A stretch of 5,539 nucleotides of DNA from an uncultured bacterium (GTDB taxonomy: Bacteria > Cyanobacteriota > Vampirovibrionia > Gastranaerophilales > Gastranaerophilaceae). Made by a program: the position numbers and the translations under genes. Below, piece after piece: positions 1 to 5,502 of the stretch. The notes under the pieces are model-generated. The model ran no database searches, had not been told where the DNA came from, and worked only from the letters and a program-made list of their open reading frames with translations. Each line of letters begins with the position of its first letter. Position 1 is the stretch's first letter. Location of the stretch: assembly GCA_947169755.1 (NCBI GenBank), contig CAMVQX010000102.1:1-5539 (forward strand), written 5' to 3'.

Positions 1-148
1 AATAAACTTATACGTACTTATCCAACTTAATTAAAAAGTTTGCTAAGTAGGATAAGTTTGCTAAGTATGAAGTTCTTTACAAGGATTTATAAATAATAAA
101 TATCTTAACAGGTTATAATAAACTAAATAAACATATACGTACTTATCC
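1..148. repeat. 23-bp direct repeat pair flanking the left repeat region
   Basis: Positions 1-23 and 126-148 are the same 23 bases with one mismatch (T at 8, A at 133). The shared core TATACGTACTTATCC is identical at 9-23 and 134-148. The copies are 125 bp apart and each runs into ACTTATCC-type 9-bp units. The left copy starts at the window edge, so the true repeat may be longer. No open reading frame with a usable start covers it. The repetition is directly visible; its function is unknown. Confidence 0.8.
36..75 (-). repeat. 9-bp repeat array, reverse orientation
   Basis: Four consecutive 9-bp units lie at 36-44, 45-53, 54-62 and 63-71 (AAGTTTGCT, AAGTAGGAT, AAGTTTGCT, AAGTATGAA). The 14-mer AAGTTTGCTAAGTA occurs exactly at 36-49 and 54-67, 18 bp (two units) apart. 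Read on the minus strand these are ATCCTACTT/AGCAAACTT units, the same family as the array at 136-210. The 14-mer at 44-57 is the exact reverse complement of 141-154 and of 150-163. The two arrays therefore form a large inverted repeat around roughly 70-85 bp of A/T-rich DNA. Confidence 0.8.
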
Positions 149-210
149 TACTTATCCTACTTATCCAACTTATCAAACCTATCTAACTTATCAAACTTCC
201 AACTTTATTT
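136..210 (+). repeat. 9-bp repeat array, forward orientation
   Basis: Consecutive 9-bp units at 136-144, 145-153, 154-162, 163-171, 172-180, 181-189 and 190-198 follow the consensus ATC(C/A/T)(T/A)ACTT. The first unit (TACGTACTT) is divergent, and the array then decays through 199-210. Two more forward units lie at 11-19 and 20-28. Because 9 is a multiple of three, one frame reads as Thr-Tyr-Pro repeats, but it has an in-frame stop at 90-92 and no ATG, GTG or TTG before the array, so I do not call it coding. It could be a minisatellite or a protein-binding iteron-like array. It sits just upstream of the candidate pheT promoter. Confidence 0.8.
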
Positions 211-236
211 ACTTCTTTTTTCTTTTATACTAAAAT
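208..236 (+). promoter_or_regulatory. Candidate promoter for pheT
   Basis: TTTACT at 208-213 (4 of 6 to the -35 consensus) and TAAAAT at 231-236 (5 of 6 to the -10) are separated by 17 bp. TATACT at 226-231 is an alternative -10. Transcription would start near 243, giving a leader of about 33 nt before the pheT ATG. No T-box, leader peptide or attenuator hairpin is visible. The DNA is A/T-rich, so chance matches are likely. Confidence 0.4.
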
Positions 237-275
237 ACCATTGTAAAATACGATGAATACAAGAGGGAATATAAT

Positions 276-2756
276 ATGCAAGTATCTATAAACTGGCTGA
301 ACGAATTAGTAGATTTATCCGATATAGAAGTTTCACAAATTGCGCATGAATTAACTATGAGCGGTTTGGAAGTTGAAGCGGTGGAAGAAGTTCAACCGTC
401 ATTTACAAATATTATTACTGTTAAAATTGAAAAAATTGATAATCATCCAAATTCTGATCATTTACATTTGGTTACGGTTAATACGGGCAGCGGTGTTAAA
501 ACTGTTGTTTGCGGTGCTCAAAATATTGCAGTCGGTCAAATTGTTCCTTATGCAAGTGTCGGGTCAAAAGTTTTGGACAGAAAAACCGGAGAACAATTTG
601 AACTTACTCCTGCGGTTATTCGCGGAGTTGAATCTCAAGGGATGCTTTGTTCTTCTGATGAACTTGGTGTATCTGAAAGAAATTATCAACAAGAAGACGG
701 AATACTTGTATTAAACAGAATATTCCCTGATGTGCAAATAGGTGTAGATGTTAAAGACGTTTTAGGATTTGAAAAGGATACGGTTATTGATGTTGCTCCA
801 ACGGCAAACCGCGGAGATCAAATGTCTGTTATTGGGGTTGCCAGAGAATTAAGTGCATTATTTAACAAACCGCTTAAATTAAATCCTATTGAATGCACAA
901 AAGATTTAACAACAGATAAATTTAAGGTTGAAATATTAGATAAAGACGTTTGTAAATATTATTCAGTAGGACTTTTGAAAAATATTAAAATAAAATCTTC
1001 TCCTGACTGGATGCAAAAAAGACTTATTGCTTCAGGTATTCGTGCAATAAATAACGTTGTTGATATTACAAACTATGTAATGCTTGAATACGGATGTCCG
1101 TTGCACGCTTTTGATGCGGATAAACTAGACGGTTATTTATGCGTAAGACGTGCTAAAGAAGGTGAAAAAATTACAACATTAGACGGTGTTGAAAGAGATT
1201 TGACAAATGATTCGGTTCTAATAGCGACACAAGACAAAGGGGTATGTTTAGCAGGTGTTTTCGGAGGTGAAAACTCTGAAATTGATGAGAATACGACTTC
1301 TATGGTTTTGGAAGCTGCGTATTTTACCCCTGTTTCAAACAGAAAATCTTCTCGCAGCGTAGGATATCGCAGCGAAGCAAGTGCTAGATTTGAACGCGGA
1401 ATTGATATTGAAGCTGTAAAACCGGCTCTGATGCGTGCAATGCAACTTTTGGTTCAATATGCAGATGCAGAGGTTATCGGCGTTGTGGAAGACGGTGTTA
1501 ATAAACTTGAGCCTCTTGAAATTACCCTGAGATATCCTCAAATAAAAAGAATTTTGGGCTGCGATATTGAGGCTGAAAAGTGCGATAGTATATTAGAAAA
1601 ATTGGGATTTAAAAAACTTGGTGGTAATCCTGTTGCTGCAAAATTCTCAGTTCCAAGTTTCAGAGCGTATGATGTTACAAGAGAAATTGATTTAATCGAA
1701 GAAATATCAAGGATTAATGGCTTTGATAAGATTTCTCCGACACTTCCTCCAAAATCTCAACTTCCTGAAATTTCTTTAGAAGAAAAAGTGTTGAAAAAAG
1801 TTCATCAGTTAATGCTTTCTGCTGGTTTGACCGAAATTCAAACAAGTTCATTGATTGGCAAATCCTTGCTTGACAAGTTCAAAATTGATTATGATGATGA
1901 AAATGCAGTAAAAGTTGCAAATGCTGCAAGTGAAGAATATTCAATGCTTCGTCAGGGCTTGGCGGCAAGTGTACTAAACTGTATGAAAAATAACTTTGAC
2001 AACGGCCAAAAAACATTCTGGGCATATGAAATAGGTAAAACTTATATTAAAGTAGCTCCTGCGGATGAAAAAAATACCGGTGTTAAAGAAACTAGAGTTT
2101 TAGAAGGGGTTATAACCGGTGAAGTTCAAAATTCTAAATGGGAAGTAAAAACTCCGACAGACTTTTTCTATGTAAAAGGTATTGTTGAGAATTTGTTAAC
2201 AGAACTTGATGTTATGCGCAGAATTAAAATTGTTCCTATTGAGCAAACCGAACTTGCAAAGACTCACAATGTTCTTCATCCATACAGAACCGGTGTTTTG
2301 TTGCTTTTGGGTAAAAAACCTCAGCCTATTGGATATTTCGGCCAACTTCATCCGACAGTTGAAGATAAATTGAAACTTAATCAGCACGCATTTTTATTTA
2401 AAGTTGATTTAACTGAAATAATTGGTGCTGTCAAAGAATCTGTTCCAAGATTTAAACATATTCCTCAATATCCTGAAGTAAGACGTGATATCGCATTTAT
2501 TATAAATGAAGATGTTTCTTTTGATGACATTCAAAGAGTTATAAAAGGTGCTGTTAAACAAAATATATTTAGCGGTTCAGAAATATTTGACGTGTATCAA
2601 GGCGAACATGTTGAACAAGGATTTAAATCAGTTGCGTTCAGGATAAAAATGCAAGATGAAAATGCAACTTTGACAGATGAAATTATTGAACAACAAATGC
2701 AATCTGTTCGTGAAAAATTGCAAAAAACATATGCTCAAATTAGTTTTAGAGAATAA
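276..2756 (+). CDS. pheT: Phenylalanine--tRNA ligase beta subunit
   Basis: This encodes the 826-residue beta subunit of cytoplasmic phenylalanyl-tRNA synthetase, which with PheS forms an (alpha-beta)2 enzyme that charges tRNA-Phe. The length is typical of the bacterial family. An N-terminal EMAPII-like tRNA-binding OB domain spans about 40-155 (HPNSDHL at 57-63, RGVESQGMLCS at 116-126). The PheT signature ANRGDQMSVIGVAREL follows at 177-192. The B3/B4 editing module (about 215-395) carries NNVVDITNYVMLEYG at 259-273, PLHAFD at 275-280, LAGVFGG at 325-331 and SEASARFERGID at 366-377. A B5 domain lies at about 410-485 (YDVTREIDLIEEISRINGFD, 465-484). The catalytic-like core follows, then a C-terminal FDX-ACB anticodon-binding domain at about 724-826 (YPEVRRDIAF, FDVYQGEHVEQGFKSVAFR). 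The start is supported by AGAGGG at 262-267, 8 nt before the ATG. pheS is not in the window; if it is linked, at least 275 bp of repeat-bearing DNA separates it from pheT. Confidence 0.97.
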   Translation: MQVSINWLNELVDLSDIEVSQIAHELTMSGLEVEAVEEVQPSFTNIITVKIEKIDNHPNSDHLHLVTVNTGSGVKTVVCGAQNIAVGQIVPYASVGSKVLDRKTGEQFELTPAVIRGVESQGMLCSSDELGVSERNYQQEDGILVLNRIFPDVQIGVDVKDVLGFEKDTVIDVAPTANRGDQMSVIGVARELSALFNKPLKLNPIECTKDLTTDKFKVEILDKDVCKYYSVGLLKNIKIKSSPDWMQKRLIASGIRAINNVVDITNYVMLEYGCPLHAFDADKLDGYLCVRRAKEGEKITTLDGVERDLTNDSVLIATQDKGVCLAGVFGGENSEIDENTTSMVLEAAYFTPVSNRKSSRSVGYRSEASARFERGIDIEAVKPALMRAMQLLVQYADAEVIGVVEDGVNKLEPLEITLRYPQIKRILGCDIEAEKCDSILEKLGFKKLGGNPVAAKFSVPSFRAYDVTREIDLIEEISRINGFDKISPTLPPKSQLPEISLEEKVLKKVHQLMLSAGLTEIQTSSLIGKSLLDKFKIDYDDENAVKVANAASEEYSMLRQGLAASVLNCMKNNFDNGQKTFWAYEIGKTYIKVAPADEKNTGVKETRVLEGVITGEVQNSKWEVKTPTDFFYVKGIVENLLTELDVMRRIKIVPIEQTELAKTHNVLHPYRTGVLLLLGKKPQPIGYFGQLHPTVEDKLKLNQHAFLFKVDLTEIIGAVKESVPRFKHIPQYPEVRRDIAFIINEDVSFDDIQRVIKGAVKQNIFSGSEIFDVYQGEHVEQGFKSVAFRIKMQDENATLTDEIIEQQMQSVREKLQKTYAQISFRE

Positions 2757-2776
2757 AGTTAAATTGTCAGTTTATT

Positions 2777-2807
2777 CCCTCTCCGAGGGAGAGGGTTAGG
2801 GTGAGGG
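2777..2807. repeat. REP-like palindromic element with GGGTTAGGGTGAGGG tail
   Basis: CCCTCTCC (2777-2784) pairs with GGAGAGGG (2788-2795) around a GAG loop, giving a perfect 8-bp GC-rich stem. The tail TTAGGGTGAGGG (2796-2807) follows. The element is much more GC-rich than its surroundings and fills over half of the 58-bp gap between pheT and the next gene. From general knowledge, sequences of this form (CCCTCTCC palindrome plus TTAGGGTGAGGG) are dispersed in many unrelated bacterial genomes as REP-like repeats. Only one copy is present here, so repetitiveness in this genome is inferred. The hairpin lacks an immediate T-tract and is a poor intrinsic terminator. The tail's GAGGG (2803-2807) lies 7 nt before the next ATG and probably serves as its Shine-Dalgarno. 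Confidence 0.7.
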
Positions 2808-2814
2808 TTTTATT

Positions 2815-3471
2815 ATGAAAAGAATATTTTTATCATTGATATTAGGTTTTATGTTAAGTATCGGAGGTGCTTTTGCCAAAGATATTATTCCGACATCTCC
2901 TGTGTTGGTCAATGTCCACACGGTAGGACTTTATCAAGTGGGGAATGATGTTACTATATACAAATTCCCTGATGAAAATTCTCAAATTCTGTACAGAGTT
3001 CGTTGGAATGAGAAAGATTTTTTCCCGCAAAATATCTCTCCGGAAAGTTTTTTTTCTGTTTTCTTGGCTAAAAAAGAACTTGCACTTGTTAATGTGGTTG
3101 ATATTGCTGATGGTTGGGTGGAAATTGTTTATAACAACTCAACAGGTGAAACAGGTTGGATTAGAGAAGATGATCCGTACAAGTTTATGACTTGGATTAA
3201 TTTTTATAACACTTATGGAAAAAAATATGGTTTAAATCTTTTAAAAGGTGCACCGGCTTTGTGCAAAGATTTGAAATCTTCACCTGAAGATAAGGCAAAA
3301 ACTATTTCTACCATAAATGTTCCAAAACAAATTCATTTAAATGTTATTCGTGGTAATTGGGCGCTTGTCAGTGTTATGGATATGGATAAAACACCAAAAA
3401 CAGGTTATGTCAGATGGAGATCTGATGATGGTGTGAGATATTTCTTCCCTGCTGTAAAAGCGAGTGAATAA
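2815..3471 (+). CDS. Exported protein with two SH3-like modules
   Basis: This is a 218-residue protein of unknown specific function. The N-terminus is a classical Sec signal peptide: MKR, a hydrophobic core (about 4-18) and an AFA cleavage motif at 19-21, so the mature protein should start near Lys22 and act outside the cytoplasm. There is no lipobox and no second membrane segment. Two beta-rich regions resemble bacterial SH3b modules. The first (about 40-120) has TIYKFPDENSQIL (47-59) and the closing pattern GWVEIV...GETGWI (100-116). The second (about 143-203) has GNWALVSV (180-187) and KTGYVRW (195-201). Such modules often bind cell-wall peptides or other proteins in the envelope, but no catalytic domain is present. 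Residues 121-142 (aromatic-rich, MTWINFYNTYGKKYG) link them. The start is favoured by the signal peptide and GAGGG at 2803-2807. The stop lies one base from the convergent gene's stop. The SH3 assignment rests on pattern recognition. Confidence 0.75.
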   Translation: MKRIFLSLILGFMLSIGGAFAKDIIPTSPVLVNVHTVGLYQVGNDVTIYKFPDENSQILYRVRWNEKDFFPQNISPESFFSVFLAKKELALVNVVDIADGWVEIVYNNSTGETGWIREDDPYKFMTWINFYNTYGKKYGLNLLKGAPALCKDLKSSPEDKAKTISTINVPKQIHLNVIRGNWALVSVMDMDKTPKTGYVRWRSDDGVRYFFPAVKASE

Positions 3472-3472
3472 T

Positions 3473-4378
3473 TTATGCAGCTACAAAACGTGCAAGTGTT
3501 TCAGGGAATTTGTTAATTAAAGCATCTGCAAATTTCTCTGTATCAACTTGTGTTATAACAATTGAAAGTAAATCCGGAGGAAGCTGCATAATCATTTTTT
3601 CAAGATACTCAGTTTTTATCACTCCCATTGCGTTTACAACGTCATATTTTTGGCATTCGCGATTGATAATATGCGTGTATGCATCGGCATCAAAATTGTT
3701 GAAATATTTTTCATCTCCGCTTGCAATAAGTAGTGTTAATTGTCTTTTTTGGTCCGGTTCAAGATTCAATATTGCTTGTTTATAATCTAAATCGCCCATT
3801 TGTGCTAATTGATTTCTTAAATCATTGCTTGAACCTTGTGCTTCTTCTCCTGTGATACTCTCGATTATTTGCCTCAAATACATTTCAGGTATAAGTTTCA
3901 TATTTTGAAGTAAATAACCCTTATCCATATCTAGCCCCGTAAGAACTTTATCAAGCTGTTTTTCCGGCATCATTTCAATAACTTGTTTTTTTGAAAATAA
4001 TTGGAAAACAGTTTTTACAAGTTCTTCTTTTGGAATTTTTTGCAGCATATCCATAAGTGCATCCATTGAGAAAAAGTGAAGCCCTTGAACTAAATCTTTT
4101 TTCTCCATCATTGGTATAAGTTTTTCGATTTGTGATGTGGTCATTGTGCTAATGATGGTGAGTTTGTTTTCAGGATTTGAAAGTTGAAACAGTTCTATAA
4201 GCTGTTTAGGATTTGTAAACATTGCGACAGCAAGTTGTATTGCAGCTTGATTTCCCTTAAGTGCTTCCTCTCTTAAGATTTCCTCTAGTGATTTATCCTC
4301 ATATATTTTTAACTGGGATTCTGATAACCCCAGTCTGGCTTGTAAATATTCTAATATCGAATCAATTCTTATTGCCAT
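3473..4378 (-). CDS. Uncharacterised all-helical repeat protein (MgtE-N/FliG-like superhelix?)
   Basis: This is a 301-residue protein that I do not recognise by name. It has no signal peptide or membrane segment and should be cytosolic. It is predicted to be almost wholly alpha-helical, with a recurring hydrophobic-Pro-x-x-x-Leu element: LIPMMEKKDL (87-96), LQKIPKEEL (112-120), EMMPEKQL (135-142), LIPEMYL (162-168), QLPPDLL (265-271) and KFPETLA (290-296). The spacing is about 23-27 residues in the first half. This resembles the short helical repeats of MgtE N-terminal and FliG-type superhelical domains, but no transport domain or flagellar gene is nearby, so that is only a fold analogy. A polar, likely disordered patch (EEAQGSSND, about 178-186) divides two halves. 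The ATG at 4378 is chosen because minus-strand GAGG (4387-4384) lies 5 nt upstream. An in-frame ATG at 4414 would add 12 residues but has no Shine-Dalgarno. It is transcribed divergently from the glycine-rich gene and converges on the SH3-like gene. Confidence 0.8.
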   Translation of the reverse strand: MAIRIDSILEYLQARLGLSESQLKIYEDKSLEEILREEALKGNQAAIQLAVAMFTNPKQLIELFQLSNPENKLTIISTMTTSQIEKLIPMMEKKDLVQGLHFFSMDALMDMLQKIPKEELVKTVFQLFSKKQVIEMMPEKQLDKVLTGLDMDKGYLLQNMKLIPEMYLRQIIESITGEEAQGSSNDLRNQLAQMGDLDYKQAILNLEPDQKRQLTLLIASGDEKYFNNFDADAYTHIINRECQKYDVVNAMGVIKTEYLEKMIMQLPPDLLSIVITQVDTEKFADALINKFPETLARFVAA

Positions 4379-4425
4379 GTATACCTCGAGAGTTCTTTGT
4401 TTATTTATCGGCATAATTAGTAAAT

Positions 4426-4549
4426 AAGTTTAATATTTTACGACAATTGTAACAAAGTTTAATATTCTCTGAAAACAGAGAGATAGCTTGCTTTCTCGAA
4501 AATGAATAATTGTAAATTTTTATTACGATACGACCTGTTTTGTAACAAA
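4426..4549. promoter_or_regulatory. Divergent control region with repeated operator-like motifs
   Basis: This lies within the 226-bp non-coding gap 4379-4604. AAGTTTAATATT is repeated exactly at 4426-4437 and 4455-4466. TTGTAACAAA is repeated exactly at 4447-4456 and 4540-4549, and a related AATTGTAA occurs at 4445-4452 and 4508-4515. TTGTAACAA is nearly dyad-symmetric (TTGT-A-ACAA), and ACAATTGT at 4443-4450 is a perfect palindrome. A 6-bp stem TCTCTG/CAGAGA with an AAAA loop lies at 4466-4481. On the minus strand a weak promoter (TTGTTA at 4455-4450, TAAACT at 4432-4427, 17-bp spacer) overlaps one TTGTAACAAA copy. The other copy lies just before the plus-strand -35 at 4552. The repeats are visible; an operator role is inferred. 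Confidence 0.45.
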
Positions 4550-4551
4550 AA

Positions 4552-4581
4552 TTTACTAAATATTTACTTTATATATATAAG
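4552..4581 (+). promoter_or_regulatory. Candidate promoter for the glycine-rich gene
   Basis: TTTACT (4552-4557) serves as a -35 and TATAAG (4576-4581, 5 of 6) as a -10, with an 18-bp spacer. TATATA at 4574-4579 with 16 bp is an equal alternative. Transcription would start near 4588, just before TAAGGA (4591-4596), the Shine-Dalgarno located 8 nt from the ATG at 4605. The candidate -35 has the same sequence as that proposed for pheT. Confidence 0.45.
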
Positions 4582-4604
4582 GGAAAAATATAAGGAATGG
4601 GAAA

Positions 4605-4877
4605 ATGAGTTTCGATGTAAACTTCTCCATGAATGAACCAATGATCAAAGCGGCAACCGGCTCAAATAATGACGGCGGAAGCGCAGGGAATACCGGTTAT
4701 ATGGGCGGCGGTGGCAGAAAGAAAGATCAAAATCAAGGGAGTCTGTTCTCCGGCAAAAACGATAAAGGTGACTCATTTGAATTATCATCAAAAAAGTTGG
4801 ATTATATGAGTGAACCTGAGGGGAAAAAAGATTCCTGGTTCAATGGTTTATTATCAAAGATAAAAAAAGAATTATAA
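4605..4877 (+). CDS. Small glycine-rich, probably disordered protein of unknown function
   Basis: This is a 90-residue soluble protein that I do not recognise. Residues 18-43 are rich in Gly, Asn and Ser (TGYMGGGGRKKDQNQG at 30-45), followed by a charged stretch (FSGKNDKGDSFELSSKKLD, 48-66); both look disordered. The last 15 residues (DSWFNGLLSKIKKEL) could form a basic amphipathic helix with Trp and Phe, a plausible partner- or membrane-contact segment. There is no signal peptide, cysteine or catalytic motif. Coding status is supported by TAAGGA 8 nt before the ATG, a candidate promoter, and GC-richer codon use (GGC, GCG, ACC) than its non-coding flanks. The TAA stop lies inside the following hairpin. 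It is divergent from the helical-repeat gene across a motif-rich gap, so the two may be functionally linked. Confidence 0.75.
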   Translation: MSFDVNFSMNEPMIKAATGSNNDGGSAGNTGYMGGGGRKKDQNQGSLFSGKNDKGDSFELSSKKLDYMSEPEGKKDSWFNGLLSKIKKEL

Positions 4878-4896
4878 GAAATTATAATTCTTTTTT
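4863..4896 (+). terminator. Terminator-like hairpin overlapping the end of the glycine-rich gene
   Basis: AAAAAAGAATTATAA (4863-4877) pairs perfectly with TTATAATTCTTTTTT (4882-4896) around a GAAA tetraloop, a 15-bp stem ending in six T. The core GAATTATAA/TTATAATTC plus the T-tract fits an intrinsic terminator, although only one G-C pair is present, so strength is uncertain. The stem's A-tract means it could act in both directions. The last codons and the TAA stop of the preceding gene form its left arm. It may also be an A/T dyad operator for rubrerythrin. Confidence 0.6.
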
Positions 4897-4904
4897 GTTA
4901 TACT
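4896..4904 (+). promoter_or_regulatory. Candidate extended -10 promoter for rubrerythrin
   Basis: TGTTATACT reads as TG-N-TATACT, an extended -10 with 5 of 6 matches. No good -35 exists at 16-18 bp because that position is the terminator hairpin. Extended -10 promoters can work without one. The start would be near 4911, leaving a leader of about 30 nt that contains AAAGGTG (4928-4934), the Shine-Dalgarno. Confidence 0.45.
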
Positions 4905-4941
4905 ATTTTTGTAGGTTATTAGTGTAGAAAGGTGTATTCTT

Positions 4942-5478
4942 ATGACGGAATTGAGAGGGACTAAAACTGAGCAGAATTTAAAAACTGCTTTTGCCGGTGA
5001 ATCGCAAGCAAGAAACAAATATACTTATTTTGCATCTGTTGCAAAAAAAGAAGGTTATGTTCAAATAAGCAAAATATTTGAGGAAACAGCCGCAAATGAA
5101 AAAGAACATGCTAAGATTTGGTTTAAGCTGTTAAATGGTATCGGAGATACCGTTAAAAATTTGGAAGAAGCTGCAAACGGCGAAAATTATGAATGGACAG
5201 ATATGTATGCAACTTTTGCAAAAGAGGCAAGAGAAGAGGGTTTTGAAAAGATTGCCGCACTTTTTGAAGGGGTTGCTAAGATTGAAAAAGAACATGAAGA
5301 AAGATATCGTAAACTTTTGGCTAATATCAAAGGGGATTTGGTATTTTCTTCGCAAGGGGATACGATTTGGCAGTGTTCAAATTGCGGTCATATTGTTGTA
5401 GGTAAAAAAGCGCCGGACGAATGCCCTGTGTGCGCTCATCCAAAATCTTATTTCGAAAGAAAAGCTCAAAATTATTAA
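4942..5478 (+). CDS. rbr: Rubrerythrin
   Basis: This is a 178-residue cytosolic non-haem iron protein of the rubrerythrin family, which reduces hydrogen peroxide to water in anaerobes and microaerophiles using electrons from NAD(P)H via a reductase or rubredoxin. A ferritin-like four-helix domain spans about 1-130. Its di-iron ligands are recognisable: Glu20, Glu53 and His56 (ENEKEH-like element ANEKEH at 51-56), Glu95 and Glu98 (KEAREEG), Glu115 and His118 (EKEH). A C-terminal rubredoxin domain (about 138-175) has both CxxC knuckles, CSNCG (Cys145, Cys148) and CPVC (Cys161, Cys164), which bind the Fe(Cys)4 centre. Length and domain order are canonical, with no missing ligand. The ATG has AAAGGTG 7 nt upstream (4928-4934). 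The gene starts 64 bp after the glycine-rich gene, past a terminator-like hairpin, so it is probably transcribed from its own promoter. The next gene begins 24 bp after its stop and may be co-transcribed. Confidence 0.97.
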   Translation: MTELRGTKTEQNLKTAFAGESQARNKYTYFASVAKKEGYVQISKIFEETAANEKEHAKIWFKLLNGIGDTVKNLEEAANGENYEWTDMYATFAKEAREEGFEKIAALFEGVAKIEKEHEERYRKLLANIKGDLVFSSQGDTIWQCSNCGHIVVGKKAPDECPVCAHPKSYFERKAQNY

Positions 5479-5502
5479 ATATATAAAATAAATGGAGTAA
5501 TA

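Noticed and set aside
16..171. DnaA-box-like TTATCCAAC/TTATCCTAC sequences suggesting a replication origin
   Set aside because: The best match to TTATCCACA is 7 of 9, the resemblance follows from the 9-bp repeat itself, and no dnaA, dnaN or similar origin-linked gene is in the window.
1..210. CRISPR array
   Set aside because: Units are 9 bp and contiguous, without unique spacers, and no cas genes are present.
93..233. Open frame reading Thr-Tyr-Pro repeats through the forward 9-bp array
   Set aside because: It has a stop at 90-92, no ATG, GTG or TTG before the array and no Shine-Dalgarno; the open frame is a by-product of the period being a multiple of three.
208..275. T-box or attenuator leader for pheT
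   Set aside because: The leader after the candidate promoter is only about 33 nt and shows no specifier, antiterminator or leader peptide.
2777..2795. Intrinsic terminator for pheT
   Set aside because: The stem is strong but is followed by TTAGGGTGAGGG instead of a T-tract; a REP-like element explains it better.
4379..4414. Upstream in-frame ATG for the helical-repeat gene
   Set aside because: No Shine-Dalgarno precedes 4414, whereas minus-strand GAGG lies 5 nt before the ATG at 4378.
4502..4633. Possible 43-codon plus-strand reading frame starting in the divergent gap
   Set aside because: It has no Shine-Dalgarno, covers the candidate promoter, and overlaps the better supported glycine-rich gene in another frame.
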